Source: Eubacterium sp. MSJ-21 (GTDB taxonomy: Bacteria; Bacillota; Clostridia; Lachnospirales; Lachnospiraceae). Taken from it: a stretch of DNA of 64,000 bases. The notes beneath the pieces were generated by a model. It did no database searches, was not told the origin of the DNA, and saw only the letters and a list, made by a program, of their open reading frames with translations. The stretch's first letter is position 1. Each line of letters begins with the position of its first letter. Below are positions 1 to 9,368 of this stretch, piece by piece. The stretch spans positions 496,001-560,000 of the forward strand of contig NZ_JAHLPZ010000001.1 of the NCBI RefSeq assembly GCF_018918185.1, in the 5' to 3' direction. The position numbers were made by a program, and so were the translations under genes.

Positions 1-2
1 AG

Positions 3-3000
3 GAAAATGGAGTATGGAATACAGTGTATGCGACACAGCCGGTTGTAGATGAGACTGGAAATGTTACAGAACCGAATCCATCTTATTTAGCTAAAATTTT
101 GACAATCAGTGAGGATGGAACCTCAAGTCGGACAGACTTGCTGATGCAGACAGCAGATGGCAAGAATCCGGAAGTAACGACCCCGTTATATACGATTACG
201 CCAGCAGAAGAGGGTGGGGTGCCTGTTACAGGTGAATATACTCCAGCGGTAAACAGTAAGATTTATACTCTGGCATCGGATTCAATTATGTATCTGAATG
301 GTTATAATAACCGTGTACAGACACGTCCGAATTACATTGAAAACGATGTAGTTACGATGGATGAGGCAGCAAATGTTGACTTTGATGCATATGATATGAT
401 TGTGATTGAGGATAATTGTAATGGTCTGACAATCCCATATGATATGTACCGGAAGTTTGCATCCGCAATGTATGGTAAGTTACATATTGTGTATAGCGCG
501 AATATGGGAACCGGTACAGCTTCGACAGGCGGAAACTTAAGTGATAAAGACAAACGTGAAACAAACTATATGAAGTTGGTTCTTATGGTTGCTACTACAG
601 ATTATATTTCAAATCAGGAAAATGTAATGGTGACAACCAGAAACGATTTCAGCATGATCACAACAACCACAAGTGCGAAGACAGCAAAGGTGATTGCAGA
701 TTTGATCAATGCTTCAAAGTATCGTGGAATTGGTGGAAACAGCTCTTCAGCATCCATGTTTACAGTGTTGGAGCTTCAGCCATGTTATCCGATTGATCTG
801 CAGCTTGCACAGTCCGAAAATGGTCAGGGAAGAATCTATAGTGGGAATTATTACACGGATCCTTCCAGCATGATCGATGGAAAGACGAAGGAGCAGATTC
901 CGGAGAATACAGAGTATTATGCATGGGAGCTTTCCAAGGCAAAACTTGCAGATGCACTTGGAATTCCTAGTGAGAAGATTAATCTGGTGCAGATGTCTAC
1001 CGAGGAATTTGCAGGTGATAAGACAGAGATACTCGGAACCTACGATATGATTTACCTTGGTGGAAATACTTCCGCTTTAAAAGATAGTGCTGAGAATTTC
1101 AAGGCATTGCAGACTCAGTATTTAAAACAGAACTGGAACAATCAGTATGATCTGACAACAGAACTTACAAAGATGCCGTTCTATACAATGTATACACATA
1201 ATGGCGATTTGGTATATGTAACGTCAGCACGAAACCAGAACTTAAGTGGTGGACAGATGACGGCACAGGCAAGCAAGAATGGTAATCTTCAGAGTACATT
1301 TACATATCTGAATGGTAATGATATTACATATAATCGTTATCTGGCTTTGAAAGATTATATTGATAAGGGAATGCCGGTTGTTGTCAGTGAGAAGCTGACG
1401 CAGGCATACCAGATGGTAACAGCAAATGGATATCTGCAGAACTCTATCGATCCGGATTCCAATATGCGTAAGGTATTGGATGCTTGTGCTGCACAGGCGG
1501 CAAAGAATGAGTCAAATCCAACAGTTGTATTTGGCTTTAAGCAGGATCAGGTTGTAGATATTTTCGATGATGGTTCTCTTGGGGATACCATGACAGGTTA
1601 TGTATCTGTATTTGCATCTCAGAATGGCTCTGAGAGTGATAGTGAAGAAGCAGATCCTAAGACAATCGTAACAGGAAGCAAGGAACTTCTGGCACAGGTA
1701 TATAATTGTTCAAAGAAGAAGCCTAAGCTGATCGTGAAGAGTATGCCGAAAGCATACAACCGGTATGATAAGTCAACAATTCTGACAAGCAGAACTTTAA
1801 CATTCAAATATGATGTAATCAATAGTAAAAACTTTACAGCAACATTGTATGTGGATGATGATGGAAACAGTAAGTTCGATCGAAGTGAGAGCGGAAAAGA
1901 GTTATTGACAACGAGCAGCACAAATACATTATCGTATGAGTGTCCATCGTCTTTCTTCGGCCCGGTATACTGGATGCTGGAGATCGTGGATAACGATACA
2001 GGAGTTGCGGTTAATCAGACAGGATTCTCCTATATCAAGAACAGTGAAGATAAGAAACAGGAAGTTTCTGTACTTCAGATCATGCCGGATGGCGGCGGTG
2101 GATCAATGGGTAATGATTCCCTGTACTTCTGTACAGTCTGCCAGCGTTCAACACAGATTCTGAACTACAATCCAAGCTACAATGAAGATGCGTCACGTCA
2201 TCGTCATGTAGTAGAATACGAAGGTGGTTATAAGGATACGGAAGGTACCAGTGGTTATCTTACAAAGCGCAATGGTACAAAGATCTATGTTGGTAAGCAT
2301 CAGCATATCTATGGTGTAAATGCTTATGATAGTAATCTGAAGCTCGAAGGTTATCAGGGTGTGGATGATTTCTATAAGAACCTGGCGGATGAGGCTAAGG
2401 ATTGGTATGACTTTGATATTGATATCATTCGGAGCAGTGAGTTTGAGAAGCTTTCTCAGCAGGTACGTGACGCATATACATATGTAGTAAACAAGGATGG
2501 AACAATCTCGGACGTTGTAGTATTAGATGGATTAAAGCGGACAGAGGTAGCAGAGGGTCCAAGTAAAACAACCGTAAAATACGATGATTATACAGAACTT
2601 GAGACACCGGTTCTGAGAGCACAGCTTGCAACGCATGATTCAACACAGGCAGCTGCAGATGTGCAGACGATCAAGGCAAAGTTAAAAGCAGACAATCCAG
2701 ATTTTACAGATGCACAGGTGGATGATAAGTATGCGAGATTGACGGAAGCGGAGATCTTAAGTATTCTGCGTACACAGCTGATTAGTGAACTGGATATGGA
2801 TACAATCAACACTTTGTATGTTGAGAAGAAGAAGTGTGATTATGAAGAGGCCGCCAACGACTACCAGCTTTTGATTGACGGACAGGAAGGACAGGAAGGC
2901 GAGCAGGCAAAGGTTGACGAGAAGAAGAAAGAGCTTGATGAAGCGTTTACAGAGCTGATCACAAACTTTAGTTCAGATATGAACAAGGCTGCGGATCAGG

Positions 3001-4739
3001 ATACCGGTAAGGGACCTCTGGCAGGACAGATTACAAGAAAAGAGCTCGAAGATATTCTGAAGACCGGATATTATTTTGACTTATATGCATTAGCAAACAG
3101 AAAGCCGATGTATGATGATATCTCATCTGCTTATTTGTCTGATGGTAAGAACATTGATACGCTGATTTCAGATTATTATCATGAAACAGATGTGCTTCTG
3201 AAGTATAAGCAGGCATATAAGACATTCACTCGTTATGCGGGAGGAACAGATTGGATTGCAGAATGTTACAGTTCTGTATTGCTTGGTCCATCCGAGAGTT
3301 TCAATGGTAAGGATATTACATCCGAGATTGCTTTGGATGATTTGGAGACATATGTAAGCGAAGGACATCAGGTAGTTCTTTTCCATGATACATTGACACC
3401 GTATGCAGATGCAGGAGCAGTAAAGCTGACAGACAGACTTCGTTCATACTTTGGTATGGATCGATACCATATGCAGACAACTGCAGAAGCTGCTGATACA
3501 AATGCAAAGACAAGCAGTTCGAATCCAAAGATTACAGACGCAGACTCATCTTATGTGAAGTATACAAGTGAGAATGCAGATAAGTACTTTATGACGAACT
3601 TGTCATTCAAGGCAAGAGATGATGAAACCCGTTATGGAAGCTGGAATTCTGATATTAAGATCTGGACATCCGGTTATCTGACAGATGTTGCATATACAGA
3701 CAGCTTTAACCTTGGTGATGACAGTGACAAGGCATTTTATGCAATGCCATACAAGTATGCACAGTTAAAGTATTCTGATCAGACGGTACATATTCAGGAT
3801 GCGAAGTTTGATATCGATACATTCCACGGAAGATATGGTACAAACAAGGCAAGTCAGAACAATCAGGGATTAGTTACAACATTCCCATTCACGATTGCGT
3901 CTGAACTGTATATCGGACCAACACATGGGCAGTCCTATGCGGTTGATCTCGAAGATGATAACATGACAGTATGGTATTCATTGGCAGGCGGTGATAGTGG
4001 TCCGACCGTATCATCTATGTTTGCAGCATCTCCAAGAGATGCAATGGATAATTACTTCTTATATTCATATAAGAATGTATTCTACTGTGGTGCCGGACAT
4101 GGTGATATTCTTGGTATTCATAAGAATAATAATGATGAGCGTTACCTGTTCATCAATATTATGTGTAACTCCGTTCGTCTGAGTGTAGCACAGCCGAAGA
4201 TCAGTATTTTTGACTATGATGCAACAGAGACACTGGAGAAGAATGAGATTATCAAGAAAGATGGCAGCAATGGTTATGTAATGAAGTTGAAAGAGGATGA
4301 AGTTTATCCTGAATTTAACTTTAAGGTCAGCACAGATTCTGAAACAACATTGACAAATGTCAAGATCTTCTATGATCTGGATTACAAGGATGGTAACACA
4401 AGCAATGCATACACAGCAGATCCTGCAAAGCATGTATTGATTGCAGACTGGAATTCAAGTCAGGTAGCGAAGAGTCAGAATAAGCATGTATTCCGGTATG
4501 ATGCAAATCTTGAAAAACTGATAGATACTACTGGTCATCAGATTGCAGAAACCTATGAAGATGAAAATGGTAATACAACCAGTGTTGCAGCTACAAAGCT
4601 GAAGCTGTTACCAGAGTACTATGCACCATATAACAATGAGTACACATATATTGTTATTGAAGCAACTGATTCAGAAGGACAGAAGGTATACCAGAGAATT
4701 AAGATCAAAGCAGTTCCACATTTGTTTAACTTGACGTAA
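3..4739 (+). CDS. Giant surface/secreted protein, 5' end outside window (DUF5057-like)
   Basis: The frame is open from the first base, so the N-terminus lies upstream; at least 1578 residues are visible. The composition is rich in D, T, Y and N and has no membrane segment or sorting motif at the C-terminus, which ends in VPHLFNLT. A segment with the motif VLQIMPDGGGG is followed by a FCTVC pair and His-rich RHRH and KHQH (about 2128-2310), which could bind a metal. A charged coiled coil lies around 2820-2960. The pattern resembles large DUF5057-type proteins of Lachnospiraceae, but I recognise this only loosely and assign no function. It is followed by its own terminator, so it is the last gene of its unit. 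Confidence 0.7.
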   Translation, partial: ENGVWNTVYATQPVVDETGNVTEPNPSYLAKILTISEDGTSSRTDLLMQTADGKNPEVTTPLYTITPAEEGGVPVTGEYTPAVNSKIYTLASDSIMYLNGYNNRVQTRPNYIENDVVTMDEAANVDFDAYDMIVIEDNCNGLTIPYDMYRKFASAMYGKLHIVYSANMGTGTASTGGNLSDKDKRETNYMKLVLMVATTDYISNQENVMVTTRNDFSMITTTTSAKTAKVIADLINASKYRGIGGNSSSASMFTVLELQPCYPIDLQLAQSENGQGRIYSGNYYTDPSSMIDGKTKEQIPENTEYYAWELSKAKLADALGIPSEKINLVQMSTEEFAGDKTEILGTYDMIYLGGNTSALKDSAENFKALQTQYLKQNWNNQYDLTTELTKMPFYTMYTHNGDLVYVTSARNQNLSGGQMTAQASKNGNLQSTFTYLNGNDITYNRYLALKDYIDKGMPVVVSEKLTQAYQMVTANGYLQNSIDPDSNMRKVLDACAAQAAKNESNPTVVFGFKQDQVVDIFDDGSLGDTMTGYVSVFASQNGSESDSEEADPKTIVTGSKELLAQVYNCSKKKPKLIVKSMPKAYNRYDKSTILTSRTLTFKYDVINSKNFTATLYVDDDGNSKFDRSESGKELLTTSSTNTLSYECPSSFFGPVYWMLEIVDNDTGVAVNQTGFSYIKNSEDKKQEVSVLQIMPDGGGGSMGNDSLYFCTVCQRSTQILNYNPSYNEDASRHRHVVEYEGGYKDTEGTSGYLTKRNGTKIYVGKHQHIYGVNAYDSNLKLEGYQGVDDFYKNLADEAKDWYDFDIDIIRSSEFEKLSQQVRDAYTYVVNKDGTISDVVVLDGLKRTEVAEGPSKTTVKYDDYTELETPVLRAQLATHDSTQAAADVQTIKAKLKADNPDFTDAQVDDKYARLTEAEILSILRTQLISELDMDTINTLYVEKKKCDYEEAANDYQLLIDGQEGQEGEQAKVDEKKKELDEAFTELITNFSSDMNKAADQDTGKGPLAGQITRKELEDILKTGYYFDLYALANRKPMYDDISSAYLSDGKNIDTLISDYYHETDVLLKYKQAYKTFTRYAGGTDWIAECYSSVLLGPSESFNGKDITSEIALDDLETYVSEGHQVVLFHDTLTPYADAGAVKLTDRLRSYFGMDRYHMQTTAEAADTNAKTSSSNPKITDADSSYVKYTSENADKYFMTNLSFKARDDETRYGSWNSDIKIWTSGYLTDVAYTDSFNLGDDSDKAFYAMPYKYAQLKYSDQTVHIQDAKFDIDTFHGRYGTNKASQNNQGLVTTFPFTIASELYIGPTHGQSYAVDLEDDNMTVWYSLAGGDSGPTVSSMFAASPRDAMDNYFLYSYKNVFYCGAGHGDILGIHKNNNDERYLFINIMCNSVRLSVAQPKISIFDYDATETLEKNEIIKKDGSNGYVMKLKEDEVYPEFNFKVSTDSETTLTNVKIFYDLDYKDGNTSNAYTADPAKHVLIADWNSSQVAKSQNKHVFRYDANLEKLIDTTGHQIAETYEDENGNTTSVAATKLKLLPEYYAPYNNEYTYIVIEATDSEGQKVYQRIKIKAVPHLFNLT

Positions 4740-4764
4740 TCGGGTTAAAACAATATGTATTTTT

Positions 4765-4807
4765 AAATCCATGAGTTACTTGAAAGAGTGACTCATGGAT
4801 TTCCTTT
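4765..4807 (+). terminator. Rho-independent terminator of the giant surface protein gene
   Basis: The inverted repeat AAATCCATGAGT / ACTCATGGATTT (12 bp) encloses a 15-nt loop and is followed by CCTTTTT. It lies 25 bp after the stop codon. Confidence 0.85.
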
Positions 4808-4837
4808 TTGGATTAGATATCAGGAGGCGTTTTATAC

Positions 4838-5956
4838 ATGAAAGAACAACTTGCACAATTGCTGGAGAAAAATAATTTACAGGTAATTATAATAACAGAT
4901 GGGTATAATATTCGTCATCTGTCCGGATATCGGGGGCATACAGGAATGCTTGTGGCGTATGGAGATGCCCGGTATATTCTGACAGACAGCCGTTATACAG
5001 AACAGGTGGAGATAGAAGCACCATCATTTTCTTGTATTGATGTCGGACGGGAAGGGTATTCAAAGACGATTGCAGGACTTCTGCAGAAGCAGAAGGCTTC
5101 TGTGTCAGCAGGTGGGTTGACACTTCGTATCGGATTTGAGAACAAGGAGATTTCTTATGCGCAGTATCAGGCTTTCATTGATACATTTGCAAAGGAATTA
5201 TCAGAGGTGCAGGTGGAGCTTGTGCCATTGGATGATGCGGTAAATGCGTACCGGGAAGTGAAAACAGAAGACGAGATAGCGAAGCTTGCGCGCGCGGAGC
5301 AGATTGGTGATGATGCATTTACAGAGATAGTAAAGTTTATCCGAGACAATTGGGAGAATGGACTTACCGAGCAGCGTGTCGCGTTACAGTTAGAATATGA
5401 GATGCGGCTGCGTGGTGCAGAAGGGACAAGCTTTGATACAATTGCAGCAAGTGGAAAAAACAGCAGCCTGCCACATGCTATGCCACAGCCAAAGCTGCTG
5501 GCAGATGGAGATTTCCTGACGATGGACTTTGGCTGTATGTATGAGGGATACTGTTCGGATATGACACGGACAATCCATATTGGAAAAAAGGTCGATCCGG
5601 AGCAGAAGAAAGTGTATGAAACTGTGCTTCAGGCACAGCTTGCGGCACTGGCGGTTGTGAAGCCGGGGATGGTTTGCTCAGATGTGGACAAATGTGCACG
5701 CGATATTATTGCAGACGCTGGTTATGGGGATTATTTCGGACATGGTCTCGGACATAGTGTCGGGTTATTTATTCATGAGGAACCGCGTTTTTCTATGAAG
5801 TGTGATGCTGTATTGAAGCCGGGGATTGTGATTACAGTGGAACCAGGTATTTATCTGCCGGGCAGATTTGGTGTGCGGATCGAGGATATGATCGTGATAA
5901 CAGAAGATGGATACCGGAATCTGGCAGCCTCACCGAAAGAGTTGATTTGTGTATAA
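4838..5956 (+). CDS. Aminopeptidase P family (M24) Xaa-Pro peptidase
   Basis: A 372-residue cytoplasmic peptidase expected to remove an N-terminal residue linked to proline. It has a creatinase-type N-domain (about residues 1-130) and a pita-bread catalytic domain. All five metal ligands are seen in order: Asp in TMDFG, Asp in YCSDMTRT, His in GHGLGHSVG, Glu in TVEPGIY and Glu in VRIEDM. The start is preceded by AGGAGG with 8-nt spacing. In many Clostridia this gene sits beside efp, but here the infC operon follows, with its own promoter. Length is normal for the short form of the family. Confidence 0.93.
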   Translation: MKEQLAQLLEKNNLQVIIITDGYNIRHLSGYRGHTGMLVAYGDARYILTDSRYTEQVEIEAPSFSCIDVGREGYSKTIAGLLQKQKASVSAGGLTLRIGFENKEISYAQYQAFIDTFAKELSEVQVELVPLDDAVNAYREVKTEDEIAKLARAEQIGDDAFTEIVKFIRDNWENGLTEQRVALQLEYEMRLRGAEGTSFDTIAASGKNSSLPHAMPQPKLLADGDFLTMDFGCMYEGYCSDMTRTIHIGKKVDPEQKKVYETVLQAQLAALAVVKPGMVCSDVDKCARDIIADAGYGDYFGHGLGHSVGLFIHEEPRFSMKCDAVLKPGIVITVEPGIYLPGRFGVRIEDMIVITEDGYRNLAASPKELICV

Positions 5957-5996
5957 CTTTTTTGCTCAAATTCTCCTCATTTTTTTGAAAAAAGTC

Positions 5997-6025
5997 TTGA
6001 CAATGACCTGCCTGCATGCTATAGT
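5997..6025 (+). promoter_or_regulatory. Sigma-A promoter of the infC-rpmI-rplT operon
   Basis: TTGACA, 17-nt spacer, TATAGT. It lies about 170 nt before the first ribosomal-operon gene and just upstream of the structured leader. Confidence 0.85.
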
Positions 6026-6034
6026 ATGCAAGTA

Positions 6035-6160
6035 TGTTGATGAAAGCAGAGTATCCACTCTCACCTTAGCGCACAGGCGACTCGGGTTATGTAGTAAGAG
6101 AATATATTGATTTCTTATTATAACAATGTGTGGATAGTTTGTCTATCCACTTTTTTTATT
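6035..6160 (+). promoter_or_regulatory. L20-type leader with attenuator terminator (infC leader)
   Basis: The leader ends in a strong terminator hairpin, GTGGATAG/CTATCCAC (6130-6150), followed by seven T (6151-6157). An upstream copy of TATCCAC (6052-6058) can pair with the left arm of that terminator, giving a possible antiterminator. The position before infC-rpmI-rplT matches the known L20 autoregulatory leader of Firmicutes, where ribosomal protein L20 binding favours termination. That family match is inferred from position and architecture, not from a covariance search. Confidence 0.7.
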
Positions 6161-6175
6161 GTAGGAGAAACCATT

Positions 6176-6232
6176 ATGAGCGGAGCGAATAATTTAGGAT
6201 GGTTTCGACGATATGCCGCCGAACGGATGTGA
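6176..6232 (+). CDS. Possible 18-residue leader peptide upstream of infC
   Basis: ATG is preceded by AGGAGA at 7-nt spacing and encodes MSGANNLGWFRRYAAERM, ending in TGA 26 bp before the probable infC start. It lies after the attenuator, so it would be translated only on read-through transcripts. It may be a real leader peptide coupling translation to infC, or just an accident of a structured leader. No homology is claimed. Confidence 0.4.
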   Translation: MSGANNLGWFRRYAAERM

Positions 6233-6258
6233 GGGGGCGAAACCCGAGGGAGGTGTAT

Positions 6259-6768
6259 ATTATTAGCGATTTAATGATTAACGAGCAGATTCGTGACAAA
6301 GAAGTACGTGTGGTAAGTGAGACAGGAGAGCAGCTTGGTATCATGTCATCCAAGGACGCTCAGAAGCTTGCGGATGAGCAGGGCGTAGATCTGATTAAGA
6401 TTGCACCGACAGCAAAGCCACCTGTTTGCAAGATTATGGATTATGGAAAGTTCCGTTATGAGCAGACACGTCGCGAGAAAGAAGCAAAAAAGAAGCAGAG
6501 AGTCATTGAAATCAAGGAAGTTCGTTTGTCACCCAACATTGACAACAACGATCTGAATACAAAGGCAAACATGGCAAGAAAATTCCTGACCAAGGGCGAT
6601 AAGGTAAAGGTTACCCTTCGTTTCCGTGGTAGAGAGCTTGCACATACAGATAATGGTAAAGCGATTCTGAATTCCTTTGCCGAGATGCTTTCAGATGTTG
6701 CCGTTGTAGATAAGCCTGCAAAATTTGAGGGCAGAAGTATGATCATGTTTTTAGCTGAAAAACGTTAA
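6259..6768 (+). CDS. infC: Translation initiation factor IF-3
   Basis: IF3 prevents premature 30S-50S joining and checks start-codon selection. The core INEQIRDKEVR, KPPVCKIMDYGKFR and KEVRLSPNID motifs and the C-terminal domain are complete. No ATG fits the GGGAGG at 6248-6253. The best-spaced initiators are ATT at 6259 (5 nt) or 6262 (8 nt), and AUU initiation is the classical autoregulatory feature of infC. An ATG at 6199 would add an atypical Arg-rich extension, and the ATG at 6274 lacks a ribosome-binding site. The predicted product from 6259 is 169 residues. Confidence 0.93.
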   Translation: MISDLMINEQIRDKEVRVVSETGEQLGIMSSKDAQKLADEQGVDLIKIAPTAKPPVCKIMDYGKFRYEQTRREKEAKKKQRVIEIKEVRLSPNIDNNDLNTKANMARKFLTKGDKVKVTLRFRGRELAHTDNGKAILNSFAEMLSDVAVVDKPAKFEGRSMIMFLAEKR

Positions 6769-6823
6769 ATTCATATAAAAAGAAATTACCATGCATATGC
6801 ATGATTTTTAAGGAGGAAAAGAA

Positions 6824-7021
6824 ATGCCAAAGTTAAAGACAAAAAGAGCAGCTGCAAAGCGTTTTAAGAAGACAGGAACCGGTGAGCTTAAGAGAAATAA
6901 GGCTTACAAGAGCCACATTCTTACTAAGAAGTCTACAAAGAGAAAGAGAAATCTTAGAAAAGCAACTATGACTGACGCTACAAACAGCAAAGTTATGAAG
7001 AAGATTTTACCATATTTATAG
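6824..7021 (+). CDS. rpmI: 50S ribosomal protein L35
   Basis: A 65-residue, very basic protein starting [18 protein letters not shown], the typical L35 N-terminus. AAGGAGG precedes the start. It is the second gene of the infC operon. A perfect 14-bp palindrome, CATGCATATGCATG (6790-6803), followed by ATTTTTAA lies between infC and this gene and could be a weak attenuator or processing site. Confidence 0.97.
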   Translation: MPKLKTKRAAAKRFKKTGTGELKRNKAYKSHILTKKSTKRKRNLRKATMTDATNSKVMKKILPYL

Positions 7022-7041
7022 GATATTAGGAGGAATGAACG

Positions 7042-7398
7042 ATGGCAAGAATTAAAGGCGGCGTTGGCGCTAAGAAGAGACATAATAGAACATTGAAGCT
7101 CGCTAAGGGATACAAGGGAGCAAGATCTAAGCAGTATAGAGTAGCAAAGCAGTCAGTTATGAGAGCTTTGACATCTTCTTATGCTGGTAGAAAGCAGAGA
7201 AAGAGACAGTTCAGACAGCTCTGGATCGCTCGTATCAATGCAGCAGCAAGAATGAATGGACTTTCATACAGCAAGCTTATGTATGGCTTGAAGCTTGCAG
7301 GTGTAGATCTGAACAGAAAGATGCTTTCTGAGATGGCAATCAGCGATCCGGAAGGTTTCGCAAAGGTAGTAGAGGTTGCTAAGAGCAAGCTCGCTTAG
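7042..7398 (+). CDS. rplT: 50S ribosomal protein L20
   Basis: A 118-residue protein with the diagnostic start [19 protein letters not shown]. It binds 23S rRNA early in 50S assembly and, in related Firmicutes, represses its own operon by binding the leader mRNA. It starts 20 bp after rpmI with an AGGAGG site and closes the operon before a strong terminator. Confidence 0.98.
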   Translation: MARIKGGVGAKKRHNRTLKLAKGYKGARSKQYRVAKQSVMRALTSSYAGRKQRKRQFRQLWIARINAAARMNGLSYSKLMYGLKLAGVDLNRKMLSEMAISDPEGFAKVVEVAKSKLA

Positions 7399-7411
7399 AT
7401 GAAGATATCTT

Positions 7412-7442
7412 AACCCGTTGTCTTTTGACAACGGGTTTTTGT
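7412..7442 (+). terminator. Terminator of the infC-rpmI-rplT operon
   Basis: AACCCGTTGTC / GACAACGGGTT stem (11 bp) with a TTTT loop, followed by a T run. Confidence 0.92.
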
Positions 7443-7532
7443 CGTTTTGGAATATAAAAATGTGCAGCTTGTGCAGTAATTTATATATTTTTGTGTAAGT
7501 CGAAAAAAATTTATAAAAATAGAAAAAAGTTG

Positions 7533-7561
7533 TTGACAAGATGCACCTTAGATGATAATAT
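7533..7561 (+). promoter_or_regulatory. Promoter of tRNA-Leu
   Basis: TTGACA, 17-nt spacer, TAATAT, ending 37 bp before the tRNA 5' end. Confidence 0.8.
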
Positions 7562-7598
7562 ACTACTTGCGTCGAGCGTGAGTGAAACGCAAAGAAAT

Positions 7599-7682
7599 GC
7601 GGGAGTGCTGGAATTGGCAGACAGGCTAGACTAAGGATCTAGTGATGGCAACGTCGTGTGGGTTCAAGTCCCATCTCCCGCA
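7599..7682 (+). tRNA. tRNA-Leu (anticodon AAG)
   Basis: A class II tRNA of 84 nt with a GCGGGAG/CTCCCGC acceptor stem, an anticodon stem CTAGA/TCTAG around loop CTAAGGA (anticodon AAG), a long variable arm GATGGCAACGTC, and a T-arm with GGTTCAAGTCC. The discriminator is A and CCA is not encoded. A34 in a leucine tRNA is uncommon in bacteria and would be expected to need TadA-type deamination to inosine. Confidence 0.93.
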
Positions 7683-7686
7683 CGAA

Positions 7687-7722
7687 GAAAAAGAGAGATA
7701 GTGATTATCTCTCTTTTATTTT
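7687..7722 (+). terminator. Terminator of tRNA-Leu
   Basis: AAAGAGAGATA / TATCTCTCTTT stem with a GTGAT loop, followed by an uneven T run. Confidence 0.85.
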
Positions 7723-7778
7723 TTATGTAAATATGTTAAAGTAGCAGCTAAGAAAGCTGGATAGGGAGATAGAGAGTC

Positions 7779-9368
7779 ATGGCAAAGACGAAGACAAGAA
7801 AATCGGACAATCTGGAATATTGCAGAGGAATTCGTGTGATGGATGTCGCAGCGTATGTGTTTGCATTGCTGGCGTTTGGTGTGTATCCGTTGATTTATGA
7901 TGACCATTATTTTAATATTACGATTACCAAGTATCATTTCTTTTTATATGCGGCAGGTATCTATCTGGCACTTGCTTTGATTGGCTATGTTGTGGAAGCG
8001 AGTCTCAGGAATTATTACAAGTATGATTCTTTGCTTGTTGAGGATACCGGGAAGAAACGGTTTTTACGTCCGGAGTTTTATGCACTTGTATTTCTGATGG
8101 CAAACTTTTTTGCATGGCTTTGTGCAGATAATAAAAAAGATGCTTTTTATGGCTTGCAGGGCAGACGAATGGGACTCTGTATGTATCTGGTGCTGATGAT
8201 CGTGTTTGTCGTGCTGGCACAGCGAATGCGTCCGCAGATGATCCTGTTTGTATTCTTTGCAGCGGCGAATGCGTTTGCGTATGCAGTTGCAATCGGACAG
8301 CATATGGAACATGATTTTCTGAACCTGCGTTATAATATTGCGGAAAATCAATATACGAAATTTATATCGACGTTTGGAAACATCAATATGTATGCGAGCT
8401 ACCTGTCGATTTCAATTCCGGTGCTGCTGGCGGTATTTGCATTCTGTAAGAATTGGTTTTCGCGTATTCTGTCTGGTATTTTATTGATCGCGGCTGGCTG
8501 TAATATTCTGATTGCAAACAGCGACAGTGTATTTCTCGGTATTCTGGCGGGTGTCGTTGTGGTGACGATTCTTGCATTTATGCAGAGTAGATTACAGTAT
8601 AGTTCATTTGCTGTTTTTTTACTGTTTGTTGGTAATTTGGTGCTTGGGTTTATCAACAAGTATGGACATACAAGATATGATAAGAAGCGAGGAGGACTTG
8701 CAATCGCGCTAAACCGGCTGGATATCGCATTTGCCTTGTGTGGTGCGGCGTTGCTTATATTCGTGGTCGTATGTATCTGCAACTGGAAGCTTGGAGAGAA
8801 GGTTGCAGCATGGAATAAAAAGAAGATTGTGCTGATTGTCTGTGGAGCGTGTGTGGCACTTGGCGTGATTGGCATGATCGCTCTGAAGGTTATGGATCCA
8901 TCCCTCTTTACATTCAATGATAAATGGGGCAGTTACCGTGGTTATATCTGGAGAAAAATCGTGGAGGTCTATGGGGATGCGCCATTTGTGAATAAATTGT
9001 TCGGTTATGGAAACGAGTCGGTGCGTGTGACACTCAAGGCAGCATGCTATGATGAGATGATACAGGTCACAGGTAAAGTGTATGACAATGCGCATAATGA
9101 ACTGCTGCAATATTTATTTACCACCGGTATCATAGGATTGCTTTCCTATCTGGCATTGGTTGGAAGCAGTATTGTATATATGTTTAGACATGCGCATGAA
9201 AATGCGTGGATCTGTGTATGTCTTGCAGCGACGACCGGATATTTTGCCCAGAGTATACTGAATCTGAATCAGCCGATCACGACACCGCTATTCTTTGTCT
9301 TTATGGCGATGGGGGTCGGCACCGCGAATTATTGTAGAAGAGTGAAGGAGTTAGAGAAAATTGCTTGA
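7779..9368 (+). CDS. O-antigen ligase/Wzy-like polytopic membrane protein
   Basis: A 529-residue protein with about 12 hydrophobic segments. A short basic N-terminus precedes the first one. A large hydrophilic loop near residues 385-435 (containing WGSYRGYIW and DNAHNELLQ) is typical of the O-antigen ligase/Wzy_C superfamily, where conserved Arg and His residues in such loops act on lipid-linked glycans. The substrate cannot be read from sequence. No glycosyltransferases are nearby, so a role in a surface polysaccharide or teichoic polymer is inference. The start is preceded by GGGAG. The next gene overlaps by 8 bp, suggesting co-translation. Confidence 0.82.
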   Translation: MAKTKTRKSDNLEYCRGIRVMDVAAYVFALLAFGVYPLIYDDHYFNITITKYHFFLYAAGIYLALALIGYVVEASLRNYYKYDSLLVEDTGKKRFLRPEFYALVFLMANFFAWLCADNKKDAFYGLQGRRMGLCMYLVLMIVFVVLAQRMRPQMILFVFFAAANAFAYAVAIGQHMEHDFLNLRYNIAENQYTKFISTFGNINMYASYLSISIPVLLAVFAFCKNWFSRILSGILLIAAGCNILIANSDSVFLGILAGVVVVTILAFMQSRLQYSSFAVFLLFVGNLVLGFINKYGHTRYDKKRGGLAIALNRLDIAFALCGAALLIFVVVCICNWKLGEKVAAWNKKKIVLIVCGACVALGVIGMIALKVMDPSLFTFNDKWGSYRGYIWRKIVEVYGDAPFVNKLFGYGNESVRVTLKAACYDEMIQVTGKVYDNAHNELLQYLFTTGIIGLLSYLALVGSSIVYMFRHAHENAWICVCLAATTGYFAQSILNLNQPITTPLFFVFMAMGVGTANYCRRVKELEKIA

